NCBI GenBank assembly: GCA_038373865.1
Contig: JAXGGA010001582.1
Span: 1 to 64,000 of the forward strand
Source of the DNA: Uloborus plumipes
Taxonomy: Eukaryota > Arthropoda > Arachnida > Araneae > Uloboridae
Length of the DNA stretch: 64,000 bases
Reading direction: 5' to 3'
In this document: piece after piece, positions 50,927-61,891 of the stretch
Layout: every line of letters begins with the position of its first letter
How positions within the stretch are numbered: position 1 is the first letter of the stretch
The notes under the pieces: model-generated
Database searches by the model: none
What the model was told of the DNA's origin: nothing
Seen by the model: the letters and a program-made list of their open reading frames with translations, nothing else
Program-made: the position numbers and the translations under genes

Positions 50927-51380
50927 ATTGAAGGCATTTACTATTATTTTTAAAATTTCCACACGTTTTTTCCATTGCTTTTTGAGCCCTCCTGAAAATC
51001 CAGAAATAAACTGCTAGGATAGCAATTTTTGATGAATTAGACGCCTGCATTGCAAAAAAAAATCCTTTACTGATATTGTTAGGTCTTTCGCCTTTTTTTT
51101 TTTATATATTTATCTTGAAGATTAAAAGAACTTTTTCGAATTTTGACAAAGATCAAATATTTTAACTGAATTTTCTTAATTTTTACCTCTTGTTAAGAAA
51201 ACCAATGTTTTGGAAGCATGCTAAAATCCAGTCCGTAGTGTTTTGGAAATTATATGTCTTACTGGTTTAAATCTTTTTTCATCTTAAAAATATTTAAACT
51301 ATTTAGGAAGTTGGGAGCAATTTTAACTTCTGCCTAAAATCAGCTTATTTCACGCTTTATTTTAATATCTAATATATATA

Positions 51381-52031
51381 CAGGGTGTCCACTCCAATCG
51401 TGGACCAATAGCTAATTTCTAAACCGTTAGAGATAAGCATATAGTTTATTTAGGAAAAAATCTCCAAATTATGAAAGGAATTTTGAGTCTATTCAATGTT
51501 TTTCAAAAAATCAAATTTTGAAAGAGTTACGAAATTTAAATTTTGATACAGCCCCCCAGTCCTATCAATCATATTTAGTAAAACATTCTTGACACTGTCA
51601 CGTTTAAAACTAAAAAAAAATCACTGTTCTACGACAAAAATTGACCGAGTTATGACGTTTTGAAAAATCAAGATTTTGAAGGATTTCGCATACGGTCTCT
51701 TAAGCGATCTCTCGATGACGTCATGAAACAATGCAAAATCTTGATTTTTCAAAACGTCATAACTCGGTCAATTTTTATGGTAGAAGAGTGATTTTTTTTT
51801 AGTTTTAAACGTTACAGTGTCAAGAATGTTTTACTAAATATGATTGATAGGACTGGGGGGCTGTATAAAAATTTAAATTTCGTAACTCTTTCAAAATTTG
51901 ATTTTTTGAAAAACATTGAATAGACCCAAAATTCCTTTCACAATTTTGAGATTTTTTCCTAAATAAACTATATACTTATCTCTAACGGTTTAGAAATTAG
52001 CTATTGGTCCACGATTGGAGTGGACACCCTG
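51381..52031. mobile_element. Palindromic TA-flanked foldback MITE
   Basis: CAGGGTGTCCACTCCAATCG is exactly inverted at the right end, with TA on both sides. The arms (about 51381-51683 and 51737-52031) are nearly identical inverted copies separated by about 50 bp containing 'gatgacgtcatg'. There is no gene. Confidence 0.9.
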
Positions 52032-53173
52032 TATAAATCTAATATTGCTTTTGAGACTTTCCGCTGTTGAAATAAACGTAAAAAGGAACTACTTACGAAT
52101 GCATCGAGAATAATTTTCTAATAAATAAAACAAGCAGGTCCTTAGAGAGTAGGTCTCTTTGTAATACATAGTCTGCAACATTTTTTTTAATATTTAAATG
52201 CTGTTAATGATAACTCGGAAGATAATATGGAGAGAAGAGATGTGAAACTGTTCTGATTTTTAACATTCAGATATTCAAAATGATTGTTATTTTGAACTAA
52301 AAAAAACAAAGGGCTCGATCGTAATATTTTAAACTACAATTGTTCTCCTGTCCCTCTTTTCTCGATAAGAAATTTCTATTTAAAGTACAAAGTACGTAAA
52401 TATGCTCGTAAAGCTGTTTAATACCTCTGCATCAGTACTTGTAAGTTTCAAACTTCTGCATCTTCTGATAGCTATAATTTTCTTTAAAACCCAAGCTAAA
52501 CTAAATTGGCTTGTTGATCTTAATAACACTTTCACTTTATTTTTATTTTAGTTAATAAAAATTATTAGTTGCAATAATTTGTTAATTCATCTAGGGTAAA
52601 AAAAAAAGTTTGATTTCATAAAAAGTTCAATTTTATATAGTATGTTATTAAATATATCAATTTTTTTCTGTTATTAAAAGAAGTAAATTACTTCATATCA
52701 CTGCACTTTAGTGTGTATTACAGAGAACATAGGTTTCCCTTTCAACACCTGTTTTAATATTTCATGTGGACATATTGTAGTTATGATTTAGTATTTAGAA
52801 AATATGTAATCTAATTTTTTTCACTCGTCAAATCAGTGCATAAAACCACAGAATGATACATTACTGATACTGTGTATTTTTGTCACTGTTAGAATAAAAT
52901 GTATTAGAATTGTTTTCTAACTTTTATCAGGTATGCGAAAATTGGAAATAATGCAGTTGACTTAACAGACATGAAAAAGTAGAGTTGTTTTAGTGCATCA
53001 TTTTTAAGGAAAACATATTAGTTTATTCACACTCAGAGTGAATAAAATGTGCAGTGCTATTGCACACGCTGTGTGTGTTAAGTCTTAGGGTTAAGTCTTT
53101 TTTGGAATCCTTGGATTTTATCTGAACTCCTTAGAACTTTTTTGCTGAATTCTGTACGCACCCTGCTTTGAGG

Positions 53174-55285
53174 ACAATCTTTCCGATCTTATTTATGACC
53201 CTTACACCTGACTTGTCATGAAACTGAATTTCCAAAGAATGAAATAGTGAAAAGACTGATTAGTTATTGGTGTGATATAGCTATTTAAGTTGAGCACTAG
53301 CACAGTCAGAACTTCTGAGGGTGGGATTGGTCATAAGTCTTTGTGGATCTTGGTAATTTTCTCTGAGGGTGTTCAGTAAAAATATACTTTATATGCATTA
53401 CCTAGCAAGGTTTGTTAATGTCTCAAAAAAAAAAAAAAAACCCGAGGACACTGTGGGGGTTTTGAGGTAAAAAAATACCCCTAGCTCTGCGCCTGATGTT
53501 GCTGATGAAACATGAAAGAGTAATTGTTATTAAAGCCAAGCTCACTATTCATTTCGTGACTCCAAAAGATCGTTGTGTAAAAATATTAGACTGAATCTAT
53601 ATGTAGTTTAAAAGATGAAGAAATATTTTATTTTGAATTCAAACCTTTTTGTTTTAAGATATGCCTTTTTCTAACACGATTCTGATTTATGAAGATGCCT
53701 ATGTTCTTGGGAGCCAAGTAAATAAGACTTGACAGACATTTTGAGTTGACAAATTCCATAAACGTGGAAATTTGATTGGGCTCTCAAACAATAAAAATTT
53801 CAAGTGAAGTTTTAAATTAGAAGCTTAGCATAAATTAGAAATAATAATTATATTCAACAGGTTGAAATTTTATCTATTCAAAAATCAGTTTAGAGGTTTT
53901 GGAAGTTTTCGACAGTTAATTCCATGCTAAAAAGTTAAATGCCTTAGTAGAAAAATGTAATTCGGGTAGCTGATGTATTTTAGAGATATTACCTAAAATG
54001 AATAAAAAAAAAACTCATGGGAGCCTTAATGTTTGTGTGCTCTAAAAAGTTATTTTTCCTTTGTGTAGGACAAAGAAGTAATCAACAATCATTTCCCGTT
54101 TCATATGAACTTTTCAATACTAAGTGATGCTTTTCACTTGCGAGCTTGCTGTGAGAGCGTGCCAAACTTGCACGTTCTTCCATTGAACAAACAGCAGCTT
54201 AGCTGTTTGATGTCTGTGTTACATTTATCATTTTGGACAAAAGAAATTTGAAATGACTGCAATACTTGCACTCCACCTACAGCTTGATCTGTGATCTGCT
54301 TCTTTATGCACTGAATGTTTGTTCTCTGAATAATGTATTATTTGTTGTCAGTTTACAAATGTAGTTTTAAAATGTTTGTTTCTTCCATGTTTGAAATTTG
54401 TCAAATGGTGATGCGGTTTTTTGTTCTTGAATAAAATGATGCAGTACGTTAATGTGACTATTTCTTCAAAGATTCTGATACAATTTGCAGGTTACATAAA
54501 ATGATCTGCCCTTGTGAAGAAATGAATGCAAATGGATCACAATTTCTAAGCAGTACTAGTTAATGAATTATTTATCTTGAATAAAGGCTGAATTTCTATG
54601 TTGGGATGTCTTGTTAACATACTGCTCAAATGATCAAAATATTTCAGTTTTTCTTCACCAGCTGTAAAAAGCTAAGCTTGATTTTTTATTTTTTGCTGTA
54701 GTGGGATCGGAATTTTTATTTTTTTCTGAGGCTTATATTTTATTTTCTGTAATTTACCGAACTTCTTTTTTAAATTAGTTATTTTTTAGTTCCAACAAAC
54801 ACATTTCCAGTAAAATTCAGTATAGAATGCCATTCCACGAAAAAGCTGCCATCTTGTCCCACACGTGACGCTCGTGTATTTCATTAAAAAGCAGTGATTT
54901 TTAAGGATAATGAACAAAATTTGTTTGAGAAATTAGAAACCGGTGTGGGACCTTTTAGGCAAAAACTACGTTTATTACTTTTTATTCAAATATATGAACG
55001 TCTCGTGCGATACAAAATGGCGTAAAATGGCCCTATTGCAAAAAATGTTTTAAAAAATTCTCAATATTTATATAAAACTGTAAAACATTTTAATAATGAC
55101 TCGTTGGCTTATTGAGTACTTGCCTGTGATTAAGGGGCTGTTTTTCTGAGCCTTGTTTTGAATAGGAGCACAACGCGTATACAGTTGCCGCAGAAATTTG
55201 CTCCTCTTTTGGTTTAAATACTCATGATATTTGATTGATAATGATCTTAAATCTAAATGCAGGTAATTGAGTTATGTTGCATTTC
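53174..55285. other. No gene recognised
   Basis: AT-rich sequence with A16 near 53425. AATAAA sites at about 54429 and 54578 could end an unidentified transcript. A 'ccctagctctgcgcctg' string at 53478 resembles a repeat terminus. Confidence 0.4.
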
Positions 55286-55289
55286 AACA

Positions 55290-55645
55290 GCCGACATAGT
55301 GGTGTAGTTGGTAAGACTCTGGCCTCTCACGCCCAAAGGCGCGGGATCAAACCAGACTCCAGTCGATGAATTTTCAAGGTGCAGAAAATCGATAGCGTCC
55401 ATGTCGTATGATTATGCGGCATGTAAAAGATCCGTCGTTTGACATTATCTCTTGGCAAAATTAAATTCCTAGTGCAGTTTCACATCGCATAGTCTAGGTG
55501 CCTCCAATTAGTGGGGAAATTGGGCGTCGAAATTCTCGTGGTAATGGCATCCCGCAGATAGTGGTGCCGCATGAAAGAATGGGTGCCGGTCTCGGGAAAT
55601 GCAAGTGGTCAGCAGCCCCATTAAAAGAAATAAAAATCATTTAAA
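55290..55645 (+). mobile_element. tRNA-derived SINE
   Basis: A tRNA-like head (GCCGACATAGTGGTGTAGTTGGTAAGA, split here as the A-box region around 55298-55317) is followed by a B-box-like GGGATCAAACC at 55343-55353. The body then reads 'ggcatgtaaaagatcc', and the tail ends 'attaaaagaaataaaaatc'. The head, internal pol III boxes and about 350-bp length fit a SINE. I cannot assign the tail to a partner LINE. Confidence 0.7.
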
Positions 55646-55755
55646 TAATATTAATTCTCTCGAATCTATATCTTCTATGCATTCGGATTTTCAACCTGTA
55701 ATTTTTGTGTAAATGTTAGTTTCATAGACTGCACAATTTTGTATTTTCGGAAGTA

Positions 55756-56744
55756 CCGTAAAACGGGGTGAATCCTCAATCGGAACATGTTGAACAATTT
55801 TTATTTATATATATAATTTTTTTGAGGTGTTCTGATTTACCCCGCTGATAGAGGTCAATCGGAACACACTTTTTTTTTTTTTGCAATTTAACCTGTAATA
55901 TTTCAAACAAAAATAAGTAATATTGATGGAAGAGAATAAAAACAAATACGAACTGTCAAATAATGGTGTATTTTATATATCAGAAAACTTATTATTCGTC
56001 AAAAATTTAAAATCATTTTGAACCTAAGAAAGATTAACCGCTTGCCTGATTATCCCGAGTTATCTCGGGCTCGTACGAGTTGCAGGTAATTATTATCCCG
56101 AGAAAACTCGGGTGAAACTAATTGTATTTTACGCCTATAAATAATTAAAAATTCAACTTGAAACCTACATATTTTATTTGTATTGCTTCATTTTCTTGTA
56201 TTTCAAAATTAAATTAAATTTTTTTTTTTTTGCAATTTTTTTCCAAAAAAAATTCGTAAGGGAAGTGGTTAATATTTTTTTTTAGAAAATGCATTTGAAT
56301 TGAAAAACAAGTATTTAATATAAATTCAAGCACTCATGTCGTCCACATAACTTTTTCTAAGCCGCAACTGCTCGTTTTAAGAACAAAGTTTTTTCAGGAC
56401 GTCTTTTGGGATCGCTTCTTTAGTTTCTTAAAATCTCCGGTTTTTGGAGATCTTCCTACGTATTCGTCACTGTGTTTGGGAAGGACTTTTGGTACATAAA
56501 GTCTGACTTTCCGCGCATTTTATGTACAAGGAGCAAAAATCTTTTTAAGTATGAAACTTTCTGGCATTCTAAGATCTAGTTCCTCATTTAAAGGCGTAAA
56601 CAGTTATAAAACCTTGTCCCTGTCTTGATTAGAAGAATTGGTGTTTGAAACTTTTGATTTTTCAAAGTTTCCTTCGTTTCTCTTTTTATCCTTTTAATTA
56701 ATTTGAATTGGTACTACATAATGGAGTGTCCCGATTTACTCCGG
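55756..56744. mobile_element. Probable TA-flanked element, host of a nested piggyBac MITE
   Basis: The left end CCGTAAAACGGGGTGAATC and the complement of the right end (CCGGAGTAAATCGGGACACT) are similar after a 2-base gap. TA lies at 55754-55755 and 56745-56746. It contains the TTAA element at 56038-56268. Confidence 0.45.
56038..56268. mobile_element. piggyBac-like MITE with TTAA target sites
   Basis: TTAA at 56034-56037 and 56269-56272 flank CCGCTTGCCT and AGGGAAGTGG. Two small hairpins just inside the left end read CCCGAGTTATCTCGGG and CCCGAGAAAACTCGGG. 231 bp, non-coding. Confidence 0.75.
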
Positions 56745-56823
56745 TAACTTCTTATCTTATGACATCGTAAAGATTCCTTCATTTTTATAACGCAATTTTT
56801 TAAAAAAATTGTCAATTCTAATA

Positions 56824-57430
56824 TGGGGTCATTCTATAGTGACTAACGTAACATTCAGAACTGATTTTTTAACTGTTTTTACTTGTAACTTAAAGGATAA
56901 AAAATATTTTTTAGTTATGCTGGTGGATTTACAATGTACATGGTATCTATGTATCATTTCTGCTAAAAATTTAAAACAAAATTACTTACAGTAGATATTT
57001 TTTCAACCAAAACAGCAGCATGACTAACGTAACATTTTTGCAACCCTGAAAAATAGTGCTCATGTTGTGAGGCAAAAATTTCTCAAAGTTAAGCAAGTGT
57101 TAAAAATTAAATGATATGTTTGAAAAATGTGTAAAGTTGGCTTTTCAAAACATAAAACACATTAATTAAATCTTATTTTTTTTAGTCTTAAGTGTCACTT
57201 TTACTCAAGATGGAGTGTGACTAACGTAACGTGACTAATGTAACCATCGAATAACAAGCAGTAAACACACTACAAACTATTTATTATGGCTAATATCAGT
57301 GATAATTACAATACTTTTTCATTTTTTAAACTTATTTTTATTTATTTATTTATTTATTTTTTGATACTTTTTTCACTTCGGTATTTTTTTTTCTTCTGCT
57401 AAGGTTGACATTTCTATGGAATGACTGGTA
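56824..57430. repeat. Repeat element with GTGACTAACGTAAC motif grid
   Basis: The motif occurs at 56839, 57020 (one change), 57217 and 57231 (one change), spaced 181, 197 and 14 bp. The left context 'atatggggtcattctata' resembles 'atatgggcaattcca' before the first motif at 9226. 'ttctatggaatgactgg' at 57411 may be the inverted right end. Confidence 0.6.
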
Positions 57431-57689
57431 CTCTGTTGCTCAGATCCATGCATAACTGAAAAATACCACGCTTATAGGTTTCTAAAATAAAGAAATCTGT
57501 ACGGTCATGTAAAGTTTTGCAGACGATGAAAACTTAATGTTTTTTAACCTTGCTCATAAGCCAGAAAGAAGTGTTGAGAGAATGACTAAAGTCGATTTCT
57601 CATATTATTTTTCTAAAAAAAAAAAAGAGCCGAAAATACCCGACCGTATAATTACGGAGAATTTCTTTGTATGATCGGCACTCGTTCAC

Positions 57690-58010
57690 CATGCTGTTCT
57701 GATGCATTCGACTCGGTTATTCCATTCAAGGGCTGCAGTTTCGATCTTCTTAGAACTCATCAGCTTGGAATAAGAAGTAACCGAACTGGAGGCAGAAATC
57801 CTATGTAAGCAAAGAGTGCCAGAATTGGAACACCTGCGAGAGACCGCTCGGTACGGTACAAATCTTAAATTAAAGGCAGAGCTCGGGTATAATTGTTTAA
57901 ACTTGAAACAAATGGTGTTAAAATCAAACAATGCAACATGTTCTACATGTTCGTATGCCAAGAGCACACGAACATGCAGAAAAATTGGTTCACAAATAGA
58001 ATAATTCCAT
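57690..58010 (+). repeat. Possible decayed coding repeat with coiled-coil-like frame
   Basis: An open stretch from 57774 encodes EVTELEAEILCKQRVPELEH followed by LRETARYGTNLKLKAELGY, with heptad-like leucine spacing. It ends at 58004. Part of it (gagagaccgc..aaggcagagct..gggtat) recurs at about 8995-9060 in a broken form. I do not recognise the protein. It may be an old retroelement piece rather than a host exon. Confidence 0.35.
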
Positions 58011-58697
58011 ACCGACTCGCCTAACAGGGGTTGCACGACCGACTCGGATTTTTTTTTTAATTTGATTATATAGAGGCATGGAAAAGTTGATATTTTTAGG
58101 TTACTGCTTCACTTTTTTTCTGCAATACAGGCCCTCAAAATACTAAAAAACGGATGTTATTTAATTTTTTTTTCTAAAAAACTGTACTCATGCAAAATAA
58201 AATCAAACTCTCAACAGAAGAAAAATTATTAAAATTTTCCAATTGAGAAGGAAATGTTTCAAACACTATCAATTTGGATTGTGAAAACTCACTAGTAAAC
58301 ATTGCATAGTGGTGTATAGTGCGACTCGAGAAAAAATCAGTTTAAAATATTATTGCGTAAAACCTTTCTTTGAGTGCTGTTCTAGCGATCGTTTTATAAC
58401 CATATTACACAATGCGGTTCTAAATGAGCGTATAATTTGTAGTTTAAGGATTTTTGAGCATTAGGCAATATTTCCAAAGAAGATTTTTAATTAATCTATT
58501 AAATCCATGGATGGAGGTATCAAATTTCCAAAGCAACAATTTTAATACATTTATTCTACACTCATGTCCTTAAAATAAGGATAATGCAGGTTCATCCAAA
58601 TAAAGAGTCGGAAGCAAAATAAATAATATTTATTTGTAAAGCCTATTTATTAAACAACATATAAATAGCAAAAAAATACGCTACATGTTTGATATTA

Positions 58698-60118
58698 CAC
58701 TGCTCGACGTTGAAAATGCAACACCAAGAAGGAGTGGTCAGAAATTCATGCAAATTTTACCGTAGACGCACGTCACTGAGTTATGCAAATGATATGAAAT
58801 GCGCAGCTCTCCGACGCACGTGAAGTAAGATATAAGAGAATGAAGTTGAAAAGTGGGCTATGTTCATGTTGGTTTTTCGGCCAGACTAATTATCGGAGAA
58901 ATTTGGTTTTTTGTCTCGAAGGATACGTGTGATAGGAGGAAATGCCATGCCGTCCTCAACGAAGACATTTCCAGCATATAGACGCCTTTACAAGGGGTAT
59001 GGTGATCGGACTGAGAAGGAGAGGTTGGTCCATACGTCAAATTGCAGCTGATACCCACATGGATGCAAGCACTGTGCATCGGCTGTGTCGGAGATGGTTG
59101 GAAAGAGGAAATGTAGCCACATTGAGGGGTGCAGGTGCAGCCAGAGTGACGTCAGACCGCTTGGATCGACGGATTCACCGACAAGCTGTGGCGGACCCGC
59201 AAATCACTTGTACGTCGATTCTGCAGCACGTGCAAGGTACCCTGGATGTTCCTGTGTCGACCAGAACCATTTCCCGTCGACTGATTGCACGTGGCCTGCA
59301 ATCACGGCGCCCGCTAAGAAGACTGCCATTGACCTCAGAGCACAGACTCTAACGTTTGGAATGGTGCCGGACCAAAGCGACGTGGATGGCAGAATGGCAA
59401 ACCGTAGTGTTCTCAGATGAATCCCGCTTCTGTTTGTCCAGCGATAGTCATCGCATACGTGTGTGGCGTCGACGTGGAGAAAGATCGACTCCGGCAGTAA
59501 CTGTGGAACGCCCCACAGCGCGACAACGTGGCATAATGGTTTGGGGCGCTATTGCATACAATTCCGTATCACCTCTAGTTCGTATTCGGGGCACTATGAC
59601 GGCCCAACGATATGTAGATAATGTACTGCGGCCGGTGGCAATCCCCTACCTTCAGGGTCTGCCAAATGCAATTTTTCAACAGGATAACGCCCGGCCTCAC
59701 AGTGCTAGAATCAGCCAACATGCTCTACGAGGTGTACAGATGCTTTCCTGGCCACCATACTCTCCTGATTTGTCACCAATCGAACATGTGTGGGACGTGA
59801 TTGGACGCCGTTTGCAGAACCTGTCACTGCCTCGTTCAGAGGACGAACTGTGGCAAATGGTTGAAAGGGAATGGAGTGCCATCCCTCAGGACACCATCCG
59901 CAGGCTTATTGACTCCATGCCTATACGTGTTTCTTCTTGCATCGCTGTCCGCGGTGGTCCTACTTCTTACTGAGCCGACGCCGTCCTCGCTCTAAATTTT
60001 GCTTATTTAGTTTGAAATAAATATCACTTATTGTTCCATGCTGTCTCTGTCTTCTTACCAAATTTCATCAATTTCTGACCACTCCTTCTTGGTGTTGCAT
60101 TTTCAATGTCGAGCAGTG
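58698..60118 (+). mobile_element. Nested Tc1-like transposon, nearly intact
   Basis: 1421 bp with inverted ends of about 49 bp differing at one position (starting CACTGCTCGACGTTGAAAAT). TA lies at 58696-58697 and 60119-60120. It holds one transposase frame on the + strand spanning most of its length. It is younger than the outer Tc1 it interrupts. Confidence 0.95.
58942..59973 (+). pseudogene. Tc1-like transposase with a single premature stop
   Basis: The frame runs 343 codons, the usual Tc1 length, broken only by an in-frame TAA at 59350-59352 (codon 137). The N-terminal part has two helix-turn-helix DNA-binding segments (WSIRQIAADTHMDASTVHRL near residues 30-50, and a second around VSTRTISRRLIARGL). 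The catalytic triad is visible after the stop: FSDESRF (D about 159), FQQDNARPH (D about 248) and SPDLSPIEHVW (E about 281). Thirty-two residues separate the last two, against 34 in classical Tc1. The stop sits where the family usually has a residue between HRL and RLEWC. The codon could have arisen by one transition. The split protein is not expected to transpose. A downstream start could yield only the catalytic half. Confidence 0.92.
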
Positions 60119-60209
60119 TATCAAGTAAAATTGCGATTTTTACTTCCTGGAGCAAATTGCAAAAAATATCATTTTGACAAAAATCAATGTTACGCGGTTA
60201 ATACGGAAG

Positions 60210-61251
60210 CTAATACTTAATGTGTCTTCCAAACGACGAAATACAGTCTGTGCAACGACTAGACATGCTCAGAATCAAATTATCAATCTCTACTTGGGGG
60301 ATATTACACCACTCAATAATAAATTTTCTCTGAAGCTCCGACAGACATGTAGGAGGTGGTTTACGGGCTGCAACTCGCCGGCCTTGCACATCCCACACGT
60401 ATCTCTATTGGATTCAAGTCTGGTAAGAATGCTGGCCAGTCTATACATGTGATATCCTCCGATTCAAGGCGTTCATTTACGATGTTCGCACGATGCTGAC
60501 GGGCGTTATCATCCACAAACTCAAATTCTGCGCCCATGGCGCCCCGAAATAAGTATACATATTGATCCAGAATGACGTCCCGATAGATTTGGCCAGTCAT
60601 GGTTGCATTTTGAACATACAGTTGTGTCCTGGAACCCAGGATAATTCCTCCCCAAACGAGCAATCCTGCACCACCATAGCGTTTTCTTGGTGGTAACGGG
60701 TACCTGGCTCTCTCCAAAGAAAAAACCACTGATAATCTGATTGCAAACCTAGACTCGTCAGAAAACATCACACAGGCCCACTGTTGCGGTGTTAGTAATG
60801 CATGCTCTCTACTCCAGGTTAAGCGAAGGCGACAGTGACTTAAAGTAAGTGGGACACATCTGACAAGCCAACGGGCATACAGTCCAATCTGCCTTAACTG
60901 TCTGTAGACTGTCTGCCTTGAAACTGTCGTCCCAGTAGCTGACGAGATAGGTCTGATGCTATGTCTGCTTCTTTTAGCAGAAACTGCCAAATATCGGTCT
61001 TCATTCGGTGTTGCCACTCTAGGACGACCTCTGTCATAACGTATACTCACGTTACCATCGTCTTGGAAGCGTTGCCAAAGCCTGGAGATGACACTCTGGA
61101 CGATTCCAAATTCCTCAAAAACCTCCTGCTGAGTGCGCCCACATTCCAGGCGGCAAATAATTCTACCGCGTAAAAAGTCCTCAGAAGGCTTCCTTTCGGT
61201 CCGTACTACGCTGACAGAGCACCTAAAGACTTGTAAAAAGCGTGCGAACAC
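60210..61251 (-). pseudogene. Tc1-like transposase of the outer element, frameshifted
   Basis: The minus-strand frame encodes a paired-type DNA-binding N-terminus (RGRIICRLECGRTQQEVF, then an AT-hook-like YDRGRPRVATP linker). The catalytic core has FSDESRF, FVDDNARQH and LPDLNPIE, with the usual 34 residues between the last D and E. Just after PIE the frame is lost: the conserved VWDVQGRR continuation lies in another frame from about 60398 down to 60210, implying a one-base insertion near 60399-60403. No in-frame ATG exists at the expected start, and the open frame begins upstream of RKPSEDF without a methionine. The gene is therefore broken at both ends. It is clearly a different Tc1 lineage from the nested copy. 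Confidence 0.9.
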
Positions 61252-61744
61252 TTTTACTTCATTGGCAGCATTCCTTATGTATCACACTCTCTTTCACTCT
61301 CGTCATCGTGACGCACAGTTGGCGTCATCCAGTTGCTTCCTGTAATTTTCATATTATTCGTTTGATTTATTCATTTTAGAGTTCGATTTTCTGGTGATTT
61401 TGAATTCTCCTTAATTTATGGTCATGAGTGTAGTTGATCCGTGCGAGTCATTCGCACTTGACAGAAGGAATGCAAAAACACCTTTTTTGAGAAGCAGAAA
61501 AAATGTCAATTGTTTATTTTTCTCTCTCACCAACACACAATAACGGGGGAAAATCTTTAAAATATGCTCTTACTTTTGAAGTTTAATGAAATATTACTAA
61601 ACTTTTGCACACACATCACAAAATAAGTAAATAAAATAAATGAAAGCAAGAAAAAAAAAAGAAAACGCCTTTCAGAAAAATTTTATATGATTATGGAAAG
61701 TTAGAATGAAATTCTGGCTGAAGAAAAAAAATCCCTTTAAAACG

Positions 61745-61825
61745 ACGCATTTGTACCCGAATTCGAACTTAGACCGTTCCCATAATAAGGCCTGACGCTC
61801 TTATCCAATCGCACCATTGCGGCTT
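61745..61825 (-). repeat. tRNA-like sequence, probable SINE head
   Basis: On the minus strand, GCCGCAATGGTGCGATTGGA followed by TAAGAGCG resembles a tRNA D-arm and A box. About 35 bases on, AAGTTCGAATTCGGGTAC resembles a T arm and B box. The acceptor strands do not pair, so it is not a functional tRNA. Confidence 0.5.
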
Positions 61826-61891
61826 GGTTTTCAAAATTCTATTCATTGAAGCAATCTGCAATAGAAGACAAATCTTCAAAAATAAATGAAG

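Larger units (their letters stand above)
47765..53165. mobile_element. Large non-autonomous hAT-type element carrying three nested elements
   Basis: The ends CAGGGTGCGCACAG and CTGTACGCACCCTG are inverted and are flanked by CTTTCAGG (47757-47764) and CTTTGAGG (53166-53173), an 8-bp duplication with one change. Adjacent subterminal sequences ('ttggaa', 'actcctt') also pair. The 5.4-kb span has no transposase. It contains a CAGGGTTCG element (48118-49433), a hAT MITE (49847-50926) and a palindromic TA element (51381-52031). Removing these leaves about 2.4 kb. Confidence 0.78.
58559..61430 (-). mobile_element. Outer Tc1-like transposon, interrupted by a second Tc1
   Basis: CACTCATGTCCTTAAAATAA at the left pairs with the right end (..TTTATGGTCATGAGTG). 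TA lies at 58557-58558 and 61431-61432. The transposase runs on the minus strand. A second Tc1 element (58698-60118) sits 139 bp inside the left end. Without it the outer copy is about 1.45 kb, a normal Tc1 size. Confidence 0.85.

Noticed and set aside
55290..55362. A functional tRNA gene at the SINE head
   Set aside because: The acceptor stem does not pair and the sequence continues into a SINE body.
57686..58036. 116-codon minus-strand frame
   Set aside because: It opposes the coiled-coil-like + frame, has no recognisable domain, and looks like a shadow.
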